From: Chrysomallon squamiferum
Taxonomy: Eukaryota > Mollusca > Gastropoda > Neomphalida > Peltospiridae
Length of the DNA: 64,000 nucleotides
Direction of reading: 5' to 3'
NCBI GenBank assembly: GCA_012295275.1
Contig: CM022665.1
Coordinates: forward strand, 26,131,446 to 26,195,445
The notes under the pieces were generated by a model. It was not told the origin of the DNA. It searched no databases and saw only the letters and a list, made by a program, of their open reading frames with translations. Made by a program: the position numbers and the translations under genes. How positions within the stretch are numbered: position 1 is the first letter of the stretch; every line of letters starts with the position of its first letter. Below are positions 1 to 12,200 of this stretch, in pieces.

Positions 1-1118
1 ATTGGTAAAACAGTGTGATCAAATAAATTCACTGTTGGACTTTTGGGAAATAAACTATACTATATTGTTTCATCATTTGCTATTATTAACTGCTTCAGGA
101 ATACACAACAATAGATGCATGCACAGTGAGGTGACCCCAGACAAGGTGACATTTGAGTTACAGGGTGTTCGTTTGTCTTTACTCCCCACATTGTCATTTA
201 AACTTTTTGCCTTTCTTTTGACCTTGCACAGTCCACTTGCTAGAGTTGAATTTGGGCCAATAAAATAAACATGTTTCATCCAAACTGTAAATATTCTCAG
301 AGTACTAATCTGTTCGATTTTGCTGAAGTTGTGACTAAAAATGTTCTTTCCTGAATTTCTGTAGCCATCCATTTTAATAATGAAAAGTTTTATTTACCGC
401 CATTACATTGCATTAAAGTATTCAGGTGCATTCGCCCATTTTGCTTCTTTGTGCAAAAAGTCACGTAACGTTGTTCCACTGGCAAGTCTCCAAACATTAT
501 TTTCTAAAGAGGCTTGCAATTTCATCTTGTTTACGTTTTGGTTGAATTTCTTTAAAATATTATGTATCCTTTTTTTTTTTCACCAGTTTACTTTTGCATG
601 CGACATCATTTTGTTGCTGCAATGTGATATACACGTAATTCGTAAATCGGTGAAAAAAGACAACACCCAAGACCTACAGCAAATACTGTTTATTAACAAG
701 CACTGATGTGAATAACCTAACTTGGGCAGATATCTTTTTACTGCATCACTACCCAAAACTAATGCATGTTTAAACAATGTTTGTTGTGGTAGATCAGTCA
801 TCAGCTGCACATCAAAAATAATGTGACAGCTAATTAGAATGGATGACATAATATGCTTAAGATGTATTTCAATAATTGTTTGTTCTGTTTTAAAGATTAA
901 ACAATGCATGAAATAGGTATGTTCTTTCCACCTTCTTTAAATGACATGTTGGTTCCCAGTGCCTGAATATTTCATTGTAATGGATACTGTAATTGTGAGA
1001 GTTGACTGGATAGGTAAATAATTTGGGTAGTTTGATAAGAAATGGATTTCAACATCGTAAAATATTGTTATTTTGGACAATAAATATATTTATGACAGCA
1101 CTAGTTGTTTTCTTGCAG
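1..1118. other. Upstream part of an ABCD4 intron, no exon recognised
   Basis: A+T-rich sequence before the first recognisable ABCD4 exon. The exon at 1119 begins in mid-codon, so coding sequence continues upstream. I looked for the preceding ABCD4 exon (the conserved block just before the Asp-Gln-Arg motif) and did not see it, so it probably lies outside the window. The short open frames here have no family-like features. Confidence 0.6.
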
Positions 1119-2298
1119 GGATCAGAGGTTAACACAAGATGTGGACAAGCTGTGTCGGTCTTTCAGCAACATTCTGGCACCAGTCATTATAAGTCCTTTT
1201 ACAATCTCATATTATTTGTACCAGGCAGCCAAGAGGTATGCTTAAATATAGATGTGAATTAAAACTAACTAAACTGTAATGCTTGGTTAATCTTGCAAAC
1301 AGTGTAAGAAAAAAATTCTCACGAAGTTGCCCACAGTGAGCATGATGAATTTTACTGTTGAAAATGTACTGGAAAATATATGTACCTGTAAGCTAGAACA
1401 TAAAGATATAGGAATGTTCTTTTTTTTTCCTTTCTTCAGTACTTATAATGTGTTTATTTGGTTTTCTTATAGAGTGGGGTATATTTCAGTGGGAAAATGC
1501 CCACTCAGGATGTGGTGGGTCCTCAGATCAGTTCCTCCAAATGGATCCATTGAGCTATTTCTCATTCCAGCCTATACTCCACAGCTGATAATAAGAAATG
1601 GTGATGATGCTTGCTATACTGTATGTGACATGGTGCCTATAAAATATCCCTTGCTGCTATAGAAAAGAGTATGAAGTGACAGCAGCTGGTTGCCTCTTTC
1701 ATTATTGAAGTAACAGTTAATCATAAGTCTGACACCATTTAACCCCAAAATTAAAAAATTTCAGTGTGTAGTTAAATAAAACTTTTCCTTCTTTTAGTAC
1801 TTTTGTTGGTTAACTGTATGTTTTTACAAGTTCATTTTGTTTTATTAGCACAGGATATATTGGACCAGTGAGTGTAATACTTTTCTTCTTAGTTGTCTCC
1901 ACCATCAATCGATTCCTTATGTCACCAGTGGTGAAAATGGTTTTCAAACAAGAGAAACATGAAGGAGAGTTTAGGTAAAATTATCACTTGTTCGTACTTG
2001 AAACTTCATATGTTACTTACTGTTTCTCACTAACACAAATAGCCTCCATTGCAAAATTGTAGCCTGTGATGGCCATAAAATAATGTTTTAAATGTGTAAA
2101 TTAGAGGTACATGTTTCATATTTCTTTATAAAAATTATTTAATTTTGTTAATTCCAAAAACAGGCTGTACCTATTTAGCAATAGGTCATGGCATCAACCC
2201 TTTCACAGTGTTCTTTGATCTTTTTCCCAACATGCTGTGATTGTTTATGTTTTTAAAAAATTAAAAGTTCAGAAAAAATCTGTTGTAAATATGTTTTA

Positions 2299-2344
<46 letters not shown>

Positions 2345-3846
2345 TCTTTTTTTGTTTTTGTTTGTTTTGTTCTTTAAATGTTTTAAAATCATAATGAAAT
2401 GTTAATGTTTATAAAGATTTTGTTGAATTGGTCAAGTCTTACCAGTAATGAACAAATCTAAAGTTTATAAAAAAAAATTAAATTTCTTTGTTAGGTTCAA
2501 ACATATGCAGATGCGAGTCAATGCTGAATCTGCAGCTTTCTACAAAGGTGGGGAGATTGAAGAAAAAAAGACAAACCAAAAGTTGCAAGCGCTTTTGAAG
2601 ATACAACATCGCTTGATCCTGAGACAGTATGCTTTAAATTGTACGTTTAATATAAACAGTGGTTTGTTTACACCTCTCACGCCTATCAGTATACATACAT
2701 CTTGTATATCTGATTGTTTAGGCATCATAACTGTCGTGTTTTTTTTCAGAATAAAATCTTCATGAATCCTGCTTATTCTGGTTCACCATGACCCCATTAT
2801 TATTATTATTATTATTATGTACAAACAGAATTTGCACCACCATTCCATTCAGATTTTGTAGCAGAAGTTTAGCCTTAGTATTTCAAAATGTTTAATTTTA
2901 TATTTTTCATTTTTTAAATGAGTATCTTTTGCTCTGACTATCTCCCTCTGTCTGTGTCTCTCTCTCTTTTCTCACCTCTTTCTTTCATCTGTCTCTCTGT
3001 GTGTGTATGTATGTATGTATAAACAGATTTTGTATTTAAATATATTTTACTGCTTCAGATGCCAGTGCTCTAGAGTATTTATTTAATACATTTCAGGTTC
3101 TGTGAAATCAGCAGACTACATTGGTAGCATTATCAGCTATGTAGCCCTGGCTGTCCCCATCTTCCTTGGTAAATTTGACAATTTGTCTCCATCAGATCTT
3201 TCAGCACTAATAAGCAAAGTAAGCTTTTCAATCTAAACTTCACATAATTAATTTGGTCACAATATGCAAAGTATTAATACCACTACCTATCTGTAAAAAT
3301 TTCATCTATGGTTGAAGTAGATGATACCTGTGCATCATTCTAGATTGATGAAAATGTCTAGTGGTGCATCAGAGATTTTGTTATAACTCAGTATCAGAAG
3401 TACAGCGCCAGTAAAAGTTTGGATTACTATATCAGTAATTAAAGGTACTCAAGAGGTTAATAAACAAAATATAAATTTTAATAAGTGATACCATGTTTGT
3501 TAGTGAAAATGCAGGGCTCACTCTTTGTAATTTTACCTTAAGTTTATAATAATTTTAGTATTATTTAAAATAATTGTATTCAGGTAAATGTAGCCTGTAA
3601 GCTTGTTCATTTGAATATATTATTAAAAACAAAATTCATAGTTATTTCTTGGAGAGTACTTTTAATTCAGTTGACAAGTCTTTCAGTGTTTTCTCAATTT
3701 TGACAGGATCAGATTATTAAATGTGGTATTACTTCACATTCAGTAACTTAAAATGTATCTTCTATACCAGGGGTTGGCAACCTTTTGGAGAGAGGGGGCC
3801 AGACAGCTATGCAATGTTTTAGAGGAGGGTCAGGATATCAAATGTA

Positions 3847-3881
<35 letters not shown>

Positions 3882-6800
3882 AACACACACACACACCGAT
3901 ATCTCTCTCTCTCACTTCTATCTTTAAATAATGGCACCATTGGTCTGCAGGTTTAAACAAACAACAACGAAGTTAATGTAATAACTGGTGTCCAAGTGTT
4001 CAGTTGGCGGGGTGGACTAAAATCCCTCGCTGGCCTGATATGGCCTAGGACCAAGGGTTGCCAACACCTGTTCTACAATATATAATATGAAATGTTCTTT
4101 TTATATTGGTTACATGTAACCTATACAGTGAGAATAATTATTTATTTAATTAAGGATTTTATCTTATCACAACAATATTTTGAAATAGATATATCTTTAT
4201 AAATTTGTTTATTTATTATTAGAATTGTTTCTGTAACATATTTATAAGTTTTCAAGTTAAATGATTAAGTTTCTTACAATATTTAACAATCATTTTCTTC
4301 TATATTTATGTGAACTTGTTTGTATGTACACTGTATATGTAAAACTGTTATTTTTTTTTTTTCAGAATGCCTTTGTAACAATTTATCTAATCAGCTGCTT
4401 CACCAAACTGATAGATCTTTCAGCAAAAATCACAGATGTTGGAGGTAATGCACACAGGTCAGTTATCTATATAATGACAAATGATGAGTCAAGTGCTTTT
4501 AACCTGTTTTGCTAAATAAGCCAACTGTCAGTTATCAGATGTAAATTGATATACATGACAATATTAAATTTCAGTAAGTTTATATTATAAATTATTTTTA
4601 TTTACTTCTTGCTTTCATCTTTTATTTAGTAAAATTTTGGTAACAGCAATTTATCTATAATGGTTTAGAGTTTTTGTTACAATACTTTAAAAAAAAAGTA
4701 TTATCAAATCTTTTTGCTTCTTTAGATAACTTATTTAATATTGAGTCAAATAAACGCCATGACAGACTTTTTTTATTTAAAAACTATTTTGCAGAGTTGG
4801 ACAACTTCTGGAAATTCTGACTTCATTAAATAGTAAAAACAATGAATCCCACAACAAACATCACATCAGGTGAAAATATTTATTTTAATTTCAGTCTAGC
4901 AATTACTAAAAACAATTTTTAATAAAAAAGAGTAAAAATCAAACAAAATTTTGAAATAAAAATATAACAAAAAAGTCAATCAAATAACACTTAACTCTGG
5001 TTTCCTGGCAATAGGGAAAAAAAACAGAAATAAAAAAACTGACATCTGTGTGTTATACAAGAAACACTTAATAAATGTTTGAAATGAAATAATAATTATT
5101 TCACAAAAGACAGTTTTATCTGTACTTAGTTATTGGGTGTTTGAAATAAATAGCACAACAAAATGTTTTTATCTATGATATAAAAATCACTGCTTAAACA
5201 CTTGATGTGATACAAACATTTCAAACCCCTCCACAAAAAACTACTGATTATTTTTAACTATTTCAACAATATATATGTATTTCTGCTGCCAAAAATCTGA
5301 TGTTAAACAAATATTTTACAGATCCCAAGATACTGATATAGAAATAACATCAGAAACATGTTTAGTAGTCCGTGAGGACGCTGGTGTTCCTGTTCAAAGG
5401 TCTCACACAATGTTATCAATAATTAACCTTTCATTTGGTCCACCAAACTCTTCAGATATTTTGTGTAGAAGTAAGTAAATATACTTTATTAGTTCATCAA
5501 CAAAACTGTTGTGTACTTGAATTTTTCTTTCACAAAAACGTGGTGTGTGCAAACTGATTAAATACAGTCTGTATTCTCAAAGTTTTATGTTTTATCTGTT
5601 AGTTCTTTATTAATAATAAAGTTCAGAAAACCATGAGATTTTTTAGCCTGTTTTCATTTTTTTTTTTTTTTTTAATTGTTTACATTTTCATGTATATATA
5701 ATGGTTGACAAAGGAATAAAATAATTTTTCTATACTTATATATATATATTTATATTTTTTTTTTTTTTTTTTTAAATCTTCTATTTATAAAGGTAAACAA
5801 GATGCTAAAATTTTTGTTTTGTTTTACATTCCTATGTACAATGTGTTTAAAATGTCAAATTAGGTACTAGAAACTACTATAAATATATTATTTTCAGATT
5901 TAAGTTTTGATCTGAATTGTGGTGAGAACATACTGATAACAGGAGACAGTGGTTGTGGTAAAAGTTCTTTACTGCGAGTAATCAGAGGTCTTTGGGCACC
6001 CACATTAGGTTATCATTTTGTTTATTTTTATTTTAATGATACTTGTTGTAAATCATTAAATGAAAACATTAATTTAATGCCTGTTGTTAAGGTCAAATTA
6101 AAATGCAACTTTTAATTAATATAAATAATATATATTTTGCAATATGTATTTTTGTTCCATTTTGGGAGGGGTGTTTTTAAAATATTATTCCGATACTAAA
6201 TTATTTGTGTTTTGCTTTTATTATTATTTTTTTATTTTTTTTTTTATTTTTTTTTTATTTTAATTTTTTATTTTTTTTTTTAGACTGTACAATTTGAGTA
6301 TTATATTAACTCCTACAACATTCACCTGAAATTATTTTATTACACAGGAAGTGTTAAAAGTCCCGCAGTTCTCAGTTCAGAGGTTTTGTTTTTTCTTCCT
6401 CAGAAGCCATTTTTCACAAACGGAACACTCAAAGAACAGGTTCAGCTTTTGTTGTTGTTGGTTTTTTTTAATGATGTTTGAATGTCTGATTGTGTGAGTG
6501 GGTGGTATGCATACATGTGTGTGTGCATGAGTATATATTATGGTGAATCTGTATTTTTGTGAATTAGGAGTAGGCTATACATTAGTGTTTTTAATGCAAG
6601 GCTGTTAATCATATTTAAATGTTTTTTGAATTTTTATTTTGAGAGAGTGAGAAATTAATGTTTTTTGTCTATTTCTGTTTCTTCCCAGATTATTTATCCA
6701 AAGGAATTACATGAAGTAAACAATGGTAAGTTTATATAGTTTTTGTTTCACAAATGTCACTGGCACAGGTTACTAAATTCTCTGATAGACATAAAATAGG

Positions 6801-8609
6801 TGTAACAAGTGTTTACTCATAAAGAAAAGACAGTTAATATTTTTTTAGATAATGCCTTTTAAATATTACTGTTTTTAATTCATTTGCTGCTTTTGAGAGC
6901 ATGTTTGTGTTTGTTCAGCTGTATTTTAGTGTGTGTACTTACAGCATTTGATTGTATAAGAAAAATGTATGTGCTAAAATAAATGCACTTAATTTGTACA
7001 TTGTTTTAAACTGTTTATTAAAAATAATGATCTGCATATAATTACACTTTATTTAAAAAAAAAAAAATGTTTTATTACATTTATATCTTTATATTTATTG
7101 AGTAGATTTTCTACCTTTCTATTTATTTATTTATTTATTTATTTATTTATTCACAGATACAGAGAACATACTTTCCTACATTGTCTATGCAGATCTACAA
7201 GTTATTTTAGACAGAGTTGGTGGCTTGGATTGTGGAGCGGATAAGAACTGGTTGGTTCAACAATTGTTACAGATAAAAAAAAAAATACTAAAGTATTTTT
7301 TCAGTTTGATATTTTAGATATTAAATATTCATAACACAAATATATGTTTGTGTTTATGTTTGTGAAATATTTATTTAACATCCGCCTAATATAATAGAAA
7401 TTTTTGTTTGCTTAATTAATAGTAAAGATTGTTATATAGCATAAATATTTTTTTTAAATGTAATTGTTTAACATACTCTGATATAATGCAGATTTAATGT
7501 TTGTTTTAACATCCATATGTTTGGGAGCAAAGGTTTTTGAAATAAGAGGCATTTTTAACAATGGTGATTTTTATATCATGGATACAATTATTTTTGTGAA
7601 ATGTTTCAAATATCTAATTTGCAGTAGGTTTTCTTTTACCTTTATCTATGACGTTCAGCATTCAGATAGTTGGCAGAAGTTTTTATATAAAGGATACAAG
7701 TATTTTTAAAAATATTTTAAAATACCCAACAGCATTATAATTTTTTTTTTTTTTTTTCTCACTGTAAAATATTTGTTTAACATCCAGATTTTTGGCAGCA
7801 GAGATACATATATATTGGTGAAGTATTTCAAAATATTAGTTTTATAATTTAAAAAAAAATATATTTTACATGTATAAGATTACATATTTTGACCACCGTC
7901 CAAGCAGTCAAAAGTGTGGATATAATTAAAATAACTAGCTTAGTTCTTCATGTTCTTGTACAGTGTCTTAAAATTAACATATTATTTATTGTTACAGGTA
8001 TGATGAATTGTCACCTGGCGAAATGCAGAGATTGTCTTTTGTCCGTTTGTTTTTCCATAAGCCCCAATTTGCAGGTAACACAATAATGATTTATATCGGA
8101 TATTTGTTACATTTTAAGGAAATTTATTTATTTAATACCAGAAGACAACATAAAAAAAAAAAGTAATAATAAAAATATAAAAAAAACATGTCAACAGCTT
8201 TTTCCACAAATCAGTATCATTAACATGTTTAAATCGCAAGTTAATTTTTTATTTTTTTTCAAGTTCAAAAACTGTCATAGAAAATTAAAATCACAGCAGC
8301 AGTATTAGTGATTATTGTGACCACTTTCACTGATTGATTAGACTTTCATTATATCACTGATGTGTGGTGCATTAAAAATTTACCTGATTATAAATAAAAA
8401 TTATTTTATGTTTTTACATGAAGTATTTGTAAATTTATTGACATTCATTTTCTGTATATTTAATACACAATGTTCATTAGATACCTGTTATTTGTTTGTT
8501 TTGTACACAATTTTAGTATATGTTGCTATGTAATTTATTCATTTCCAAATAATAAACCTAGCTTATGTACTTTTTTTTTTAAATCAGATACTGAGCACAT
8601 GTATGGATA

Positions 8610-8651
<42 letters not shown>

Positions 8652-9248
8652 TGTGAGTGTATTCCTGCATTCTTTTGTGAATGCCTTTATGCAGCATGTA
8701 ATGTTTTGTTTTGTTATATCTGTACTTCTGTGTTTTTAATTATTGCTGATGGTCAGTTTATAAGTATAGTATATAAAACTGTGTAATGCACTGAGATAAC
8801 TATTTACACTGAACTGTGTAATGTACTAAGTTAATTCTTTAGGTTGAACTATGTAATGTACGAAGTTAATTCTTAATTCTTTACCTGGAACTATGTAACT
8901 ACTAAGTTAATTATTTACATTGTACTATGTAATGTACTAAGTTATTTCTTTAGGTTGAACTATGTAATGTACGAAGTTAATTCTTAATTCTTTACCTGGA
9001 ACTATGTAACTACTAAGTTAATTATTTACATTGTACTATGTAATGTACTAAGTTATTTCTTTACAGTGCTGGATGAGCCAACCAGTCAGATTGGTGTGGA
9101 CATGGAGGAGAAGTTGTACACTAAATGCAAGGAGCTGGGGATCACATTAATGAGTGTGGGTCATCGCGACACTGTTAGAAAATACCATAACAGGGAACTA
9201 CATCTGGATGGGAATGGAGGATGGATCCTGTATGACATAAACAACTAA
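1119..9248 (+). CDS. ABCD4: ABC transporter D4 (lysosomal cobalamin transporter), 5' truncated
   Basis: Half-transporter of ABC subfamily D. In vertebrates ABCD4 acts with LMBD1 in moving cobalamin (vitamin B12) out of lysosomes. Thirteen exons join in phase: 1119-1235, 1849-1974, 2495-2640, 3097-3218, 4366-4457, 4795-4869, 5322-5470, 5898-6008, 6348-6439, 6689-6725, 7157-7250, 7998-8074, 9067-9248 (TAA 9246-9248), about 473 codons. Membrane-domain blocks come first ([44 protein letters not shown]). The nucleotide-binding domain follows: Walker [10 protein letters not shown] (5942-5968), Q-loop FLPQKPFF, signature [11 protein letters not shown], Walker B VLDEP, and H-loop SVGHR. All catalytic motifs are intact. 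About 145 N-terminal residues, including the first membrane helices, are missing because the gene runs off the window. The short ABCD4-type C-terminus and the LSPGEMQR signature separate it from ABCD1-3. Confidence 0.94.
2303..2344. repeat. Compound (TA)n(CA)n microsatellite
   Basis: A TA run continues directly into a CA run in the ABCD4 intron between exons 1849-1974 and 2495-2640. Confidence 0.9.
3768..4070. mobile_element. hAT-like non-autonomous MITE
   Basis: The element begins CAGGGGTTGGCAACCT and ends with an imperfect inverted copy, GGGTTGCCAACACCTG, the classic hAT terminal-repeat pattern. It is flanked by a degenerate 8-bp duplication: TTCTATAC at 3760-3767 and TTCTACAA at 4071-4078 (6 of 8 match). 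It is about 303 bp long, has no coding capacity, and carries an internal (CA)n tract at 3849-3896. It lies in an ABCD4 intron. Confidence 0.82.
3849..3896. repeat. (CA)n microsatellite inside the hAT MITE
   Basis: CA dinucleotide run with a short TAAA interruption, within the MITE at 3768-4070. Confidence 0.9.
8613..8649. repeat. (GT)n microsatellite
   Basis: GT dinucleotide run in the last ABCD4 intron. Confidence 0.9.
8788..9062 (+). repeat. Minisatellite with a perfect 111-bp tandem duplication
   Basis: Copies 8841-8951 and 8952-9062 look identical by eye over 111 bp. Each is built from shorter degenerate units around the words CTATGTAATGTACTAAGTTA. Less regular units extend upstream to about 8788. 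The end of the second copy provides the pyrimidine tract before the acceptor of the last ABCD4 exon (9067). Confidence 0.9.
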
Positions 9249-12200
9249 ATTACAGTATAATTTTGATTATCTATTGTCTTCAGTAACAATTAATTGTGGC
9301 CGTTTTGCTTTGATTTATCAGTTATTATTTTTTTATTAATAATATTATATATACAGGCATCATTCTACCTGCAAATTAGTGACAGTGTCTAGTAACAAGA
9401 ACAAAATCATTTTTAAAAAATGTCAAATTAGGATGTGTACACCATTTACATATCTTTCTAATAAGCTACATTAGCTGACATTGGCCAAAGTATTTTTTTA
9501 CTCTTTGAGTACAGTATTTTACTTTTTATATATCCCATGGATATATACCTCTTTTTCAGGCGCCTGTGTGTATTTTATTTACTGTTAGTTATTTCTTATT
9601 TTAGTCCCATTAATTTTGTTTTGCTGTGTTCATATTGGTCTCTGCTCTTTTATGAGGTTATTGTCTTTGACTGAGCAGGCGCTTGAACATTGTAGACTTT
9701 TTCTATTTAATCTAGTTGAAGTTTTGCATCAAAATGAGATTTAAAATAATGGCAGCTGTATTATAACCAACATACATTTCACCTAAATGAAAAGAATGCC
9801 CAGAGAACACACTGGAAATGTGTTAACTTGTTGTGTCTGTATGCAGTATATTGCAGATGGCAAAATAGATGCAGCACATCCAAGTGATGCAGCCATTCAT
9901 TAAACATGTAGGTTAAGATTATAATTATGCTAATTCTGAAGATTTACAGTGATGAAATCTTCAGTCTGATAAAGGTATGGTATCTTGACTATACTGTGAC
10001 GAAATCCTATCCAGATACTATCCATGCCAAACCTGAAGGATATACTCACAACATAACCAGAGAAACAAATTCTTATTGCTAATAACTGCTTAGTTTGTTA
10101 GCTTTTGACAGCACACTGTCAATCAGGCAAAAGGGTAATTCACAAGTTCTGGGTCATAGGTAGATCCTTTTTAGTACATATCAACAACTTCTGTGATGTA
10201 GAATTCATTTCAGGACCATTTATGCAAGTGTATCTACTTCCCAGGCCTTAACTGCAATAACGCTGATGTGCAATTTGTTATTAAATGCAAAAATAATTTG
10301 TAACAAAACATTTTTTAAATTTCTTAAAACTTTTGGTACATTCACACCATTTAAATACCTTTGTTATTTTCTAAATTAGTCCATATTGACCTGAATATTT
10401 TTTAAGCTTTTGAATGGTATCTCATTACCTTTAATTTTATGGTTCCCAGATACTTAAAATATCTAAAAATGTCTTATATTGATTAGCCAATTTGCAAGGC
10501 TTTTAAAAGTCTTCAAAGTAGTAGCTTTTCTATGGAAAAACAATTTTATAAAATGTTCAAGATGTCTTACCAATCTCTACACGAAAAATTGGCTTTAAGT
10601 AAAACTGCAGTATATTAGAAAATGCATTGTGTATGTTTTGTGTGTGTGTGCATAAAATTTGTTTTCTTGCTTTAATAGATATCTACTTATTTTAGTCAGA
10701 TTTTTGAAAATAGTTCTATATTTTTACAATTGTTTATTTTCTTAAAATTTAAATTTTATATGTATCATATACATACTGAAAATACCTAAGAGGACAGACT
10801 GTCATATACTGATAAAAATTATGAATTATAATCATAGCACATTTTAAAAATATATATTTCTGCACATTTTATTTTTCTTGTTTTAAAATAAAGAAAAATG
10901 TTAAATAGTTTTTACACAATATTATTTTGTAGCCAGATCTCTACCTCAGTTAATAATAATGTATAAAAAGAAAACAATAAACTGAATCTTTGCATTGATG
11001 TTTGTTTTCCCATCTTTCTTTCACAGAGCAGTATAAAACAATTTATTTGTATATTTTATCATTAGAGATTAAAACATTGCAGCATACAGAGAGAACAGGA
11101 AACAGACACTAAGAAACATTATTTAGAGTATCCCATGGGTGATTTCTGACTTCATAAGCTTCATTTTAATAGCTTGTTCATCTCTATATTGTGCTTAGTT
11201 CCAGAAATAGTCAGATACGGAGGGTTTCCTGTACCCAGGAAATAAATGTTCACAAAAGTGTATAAAACACAAGGAAGGATTAATATTTTCATTTTCACCA
11301 CTGGATTAAAGAGATATATATAAAAATTTAAAAAAAAAATAAAAATTCAAAACTAAATTTTATTTTTACTCCACTATTGTTGACTAAAGCTCAATGTAAG
11401 GCCATGTGACTTAAGATGTGACAGGTTACATACATACGTTTTCATTTTACATATACAGAACAAATATATTCTGTATAATTATTATAGGCACACTTTCACT
11501 TTTCATACACAAGTTCACTAAACTTTTTATCACCTCAATACATCAGTGCATTGTTTTCTTTTCAAACATTATTAGTAAAAGTAGACATCTAGATAATTAA
11601 ACAATTTTGTGTAAAATGTATTTGTCTTTTCAGTTTCACCACTGTACATGTTTTTGTTTTGTTTAAATATATAAAATGTTTTATCACACTTTATTTTTTA
11701 ACAAGGTTAGTGATATAGGTTTATAATCTTTAAACATTCCAGTTTTATATTTTATCATAGCAGCGTATCTTATTTTTTATATGCACTAAATCAATCAAAT
11801 TTTATTTGATTATATTAATAATTTTGTTCTATTTTATACAATTATTATTTTATTTTACAATCATAGCATATAATGTTCAAATCAATGAATAAATCAGTAT
11901 TAAAATTATGAGAAATATTTTTTCATATTTGATTTTGCTTTGAAATAAAGATTAACAGTAATAATAATGCAATGTGTATGTTTCTGATTTTACATGACAT
12001 ATTAATTTCTTATTCCACTTGAGGAAATAAACAACAGAAATATACCACAGGAAGAACAGAAACAATGCAGCTCTCTGGTTTTTATAAATATTTAGTTACT
12101 TATATGTTGATCATAAATTGTACTAAAAAATTAACCAAACCTTATTGTTTCAACTGTTTTTATATTTACACAAAGATAAAGTAAAAATACTGACTTGATA

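Noticed and set aside
8788..9062. CRISPR-like array
   Set aside because: Units are directly adjacent without unique spacers, and the genome is animal. It is a minisatellite.
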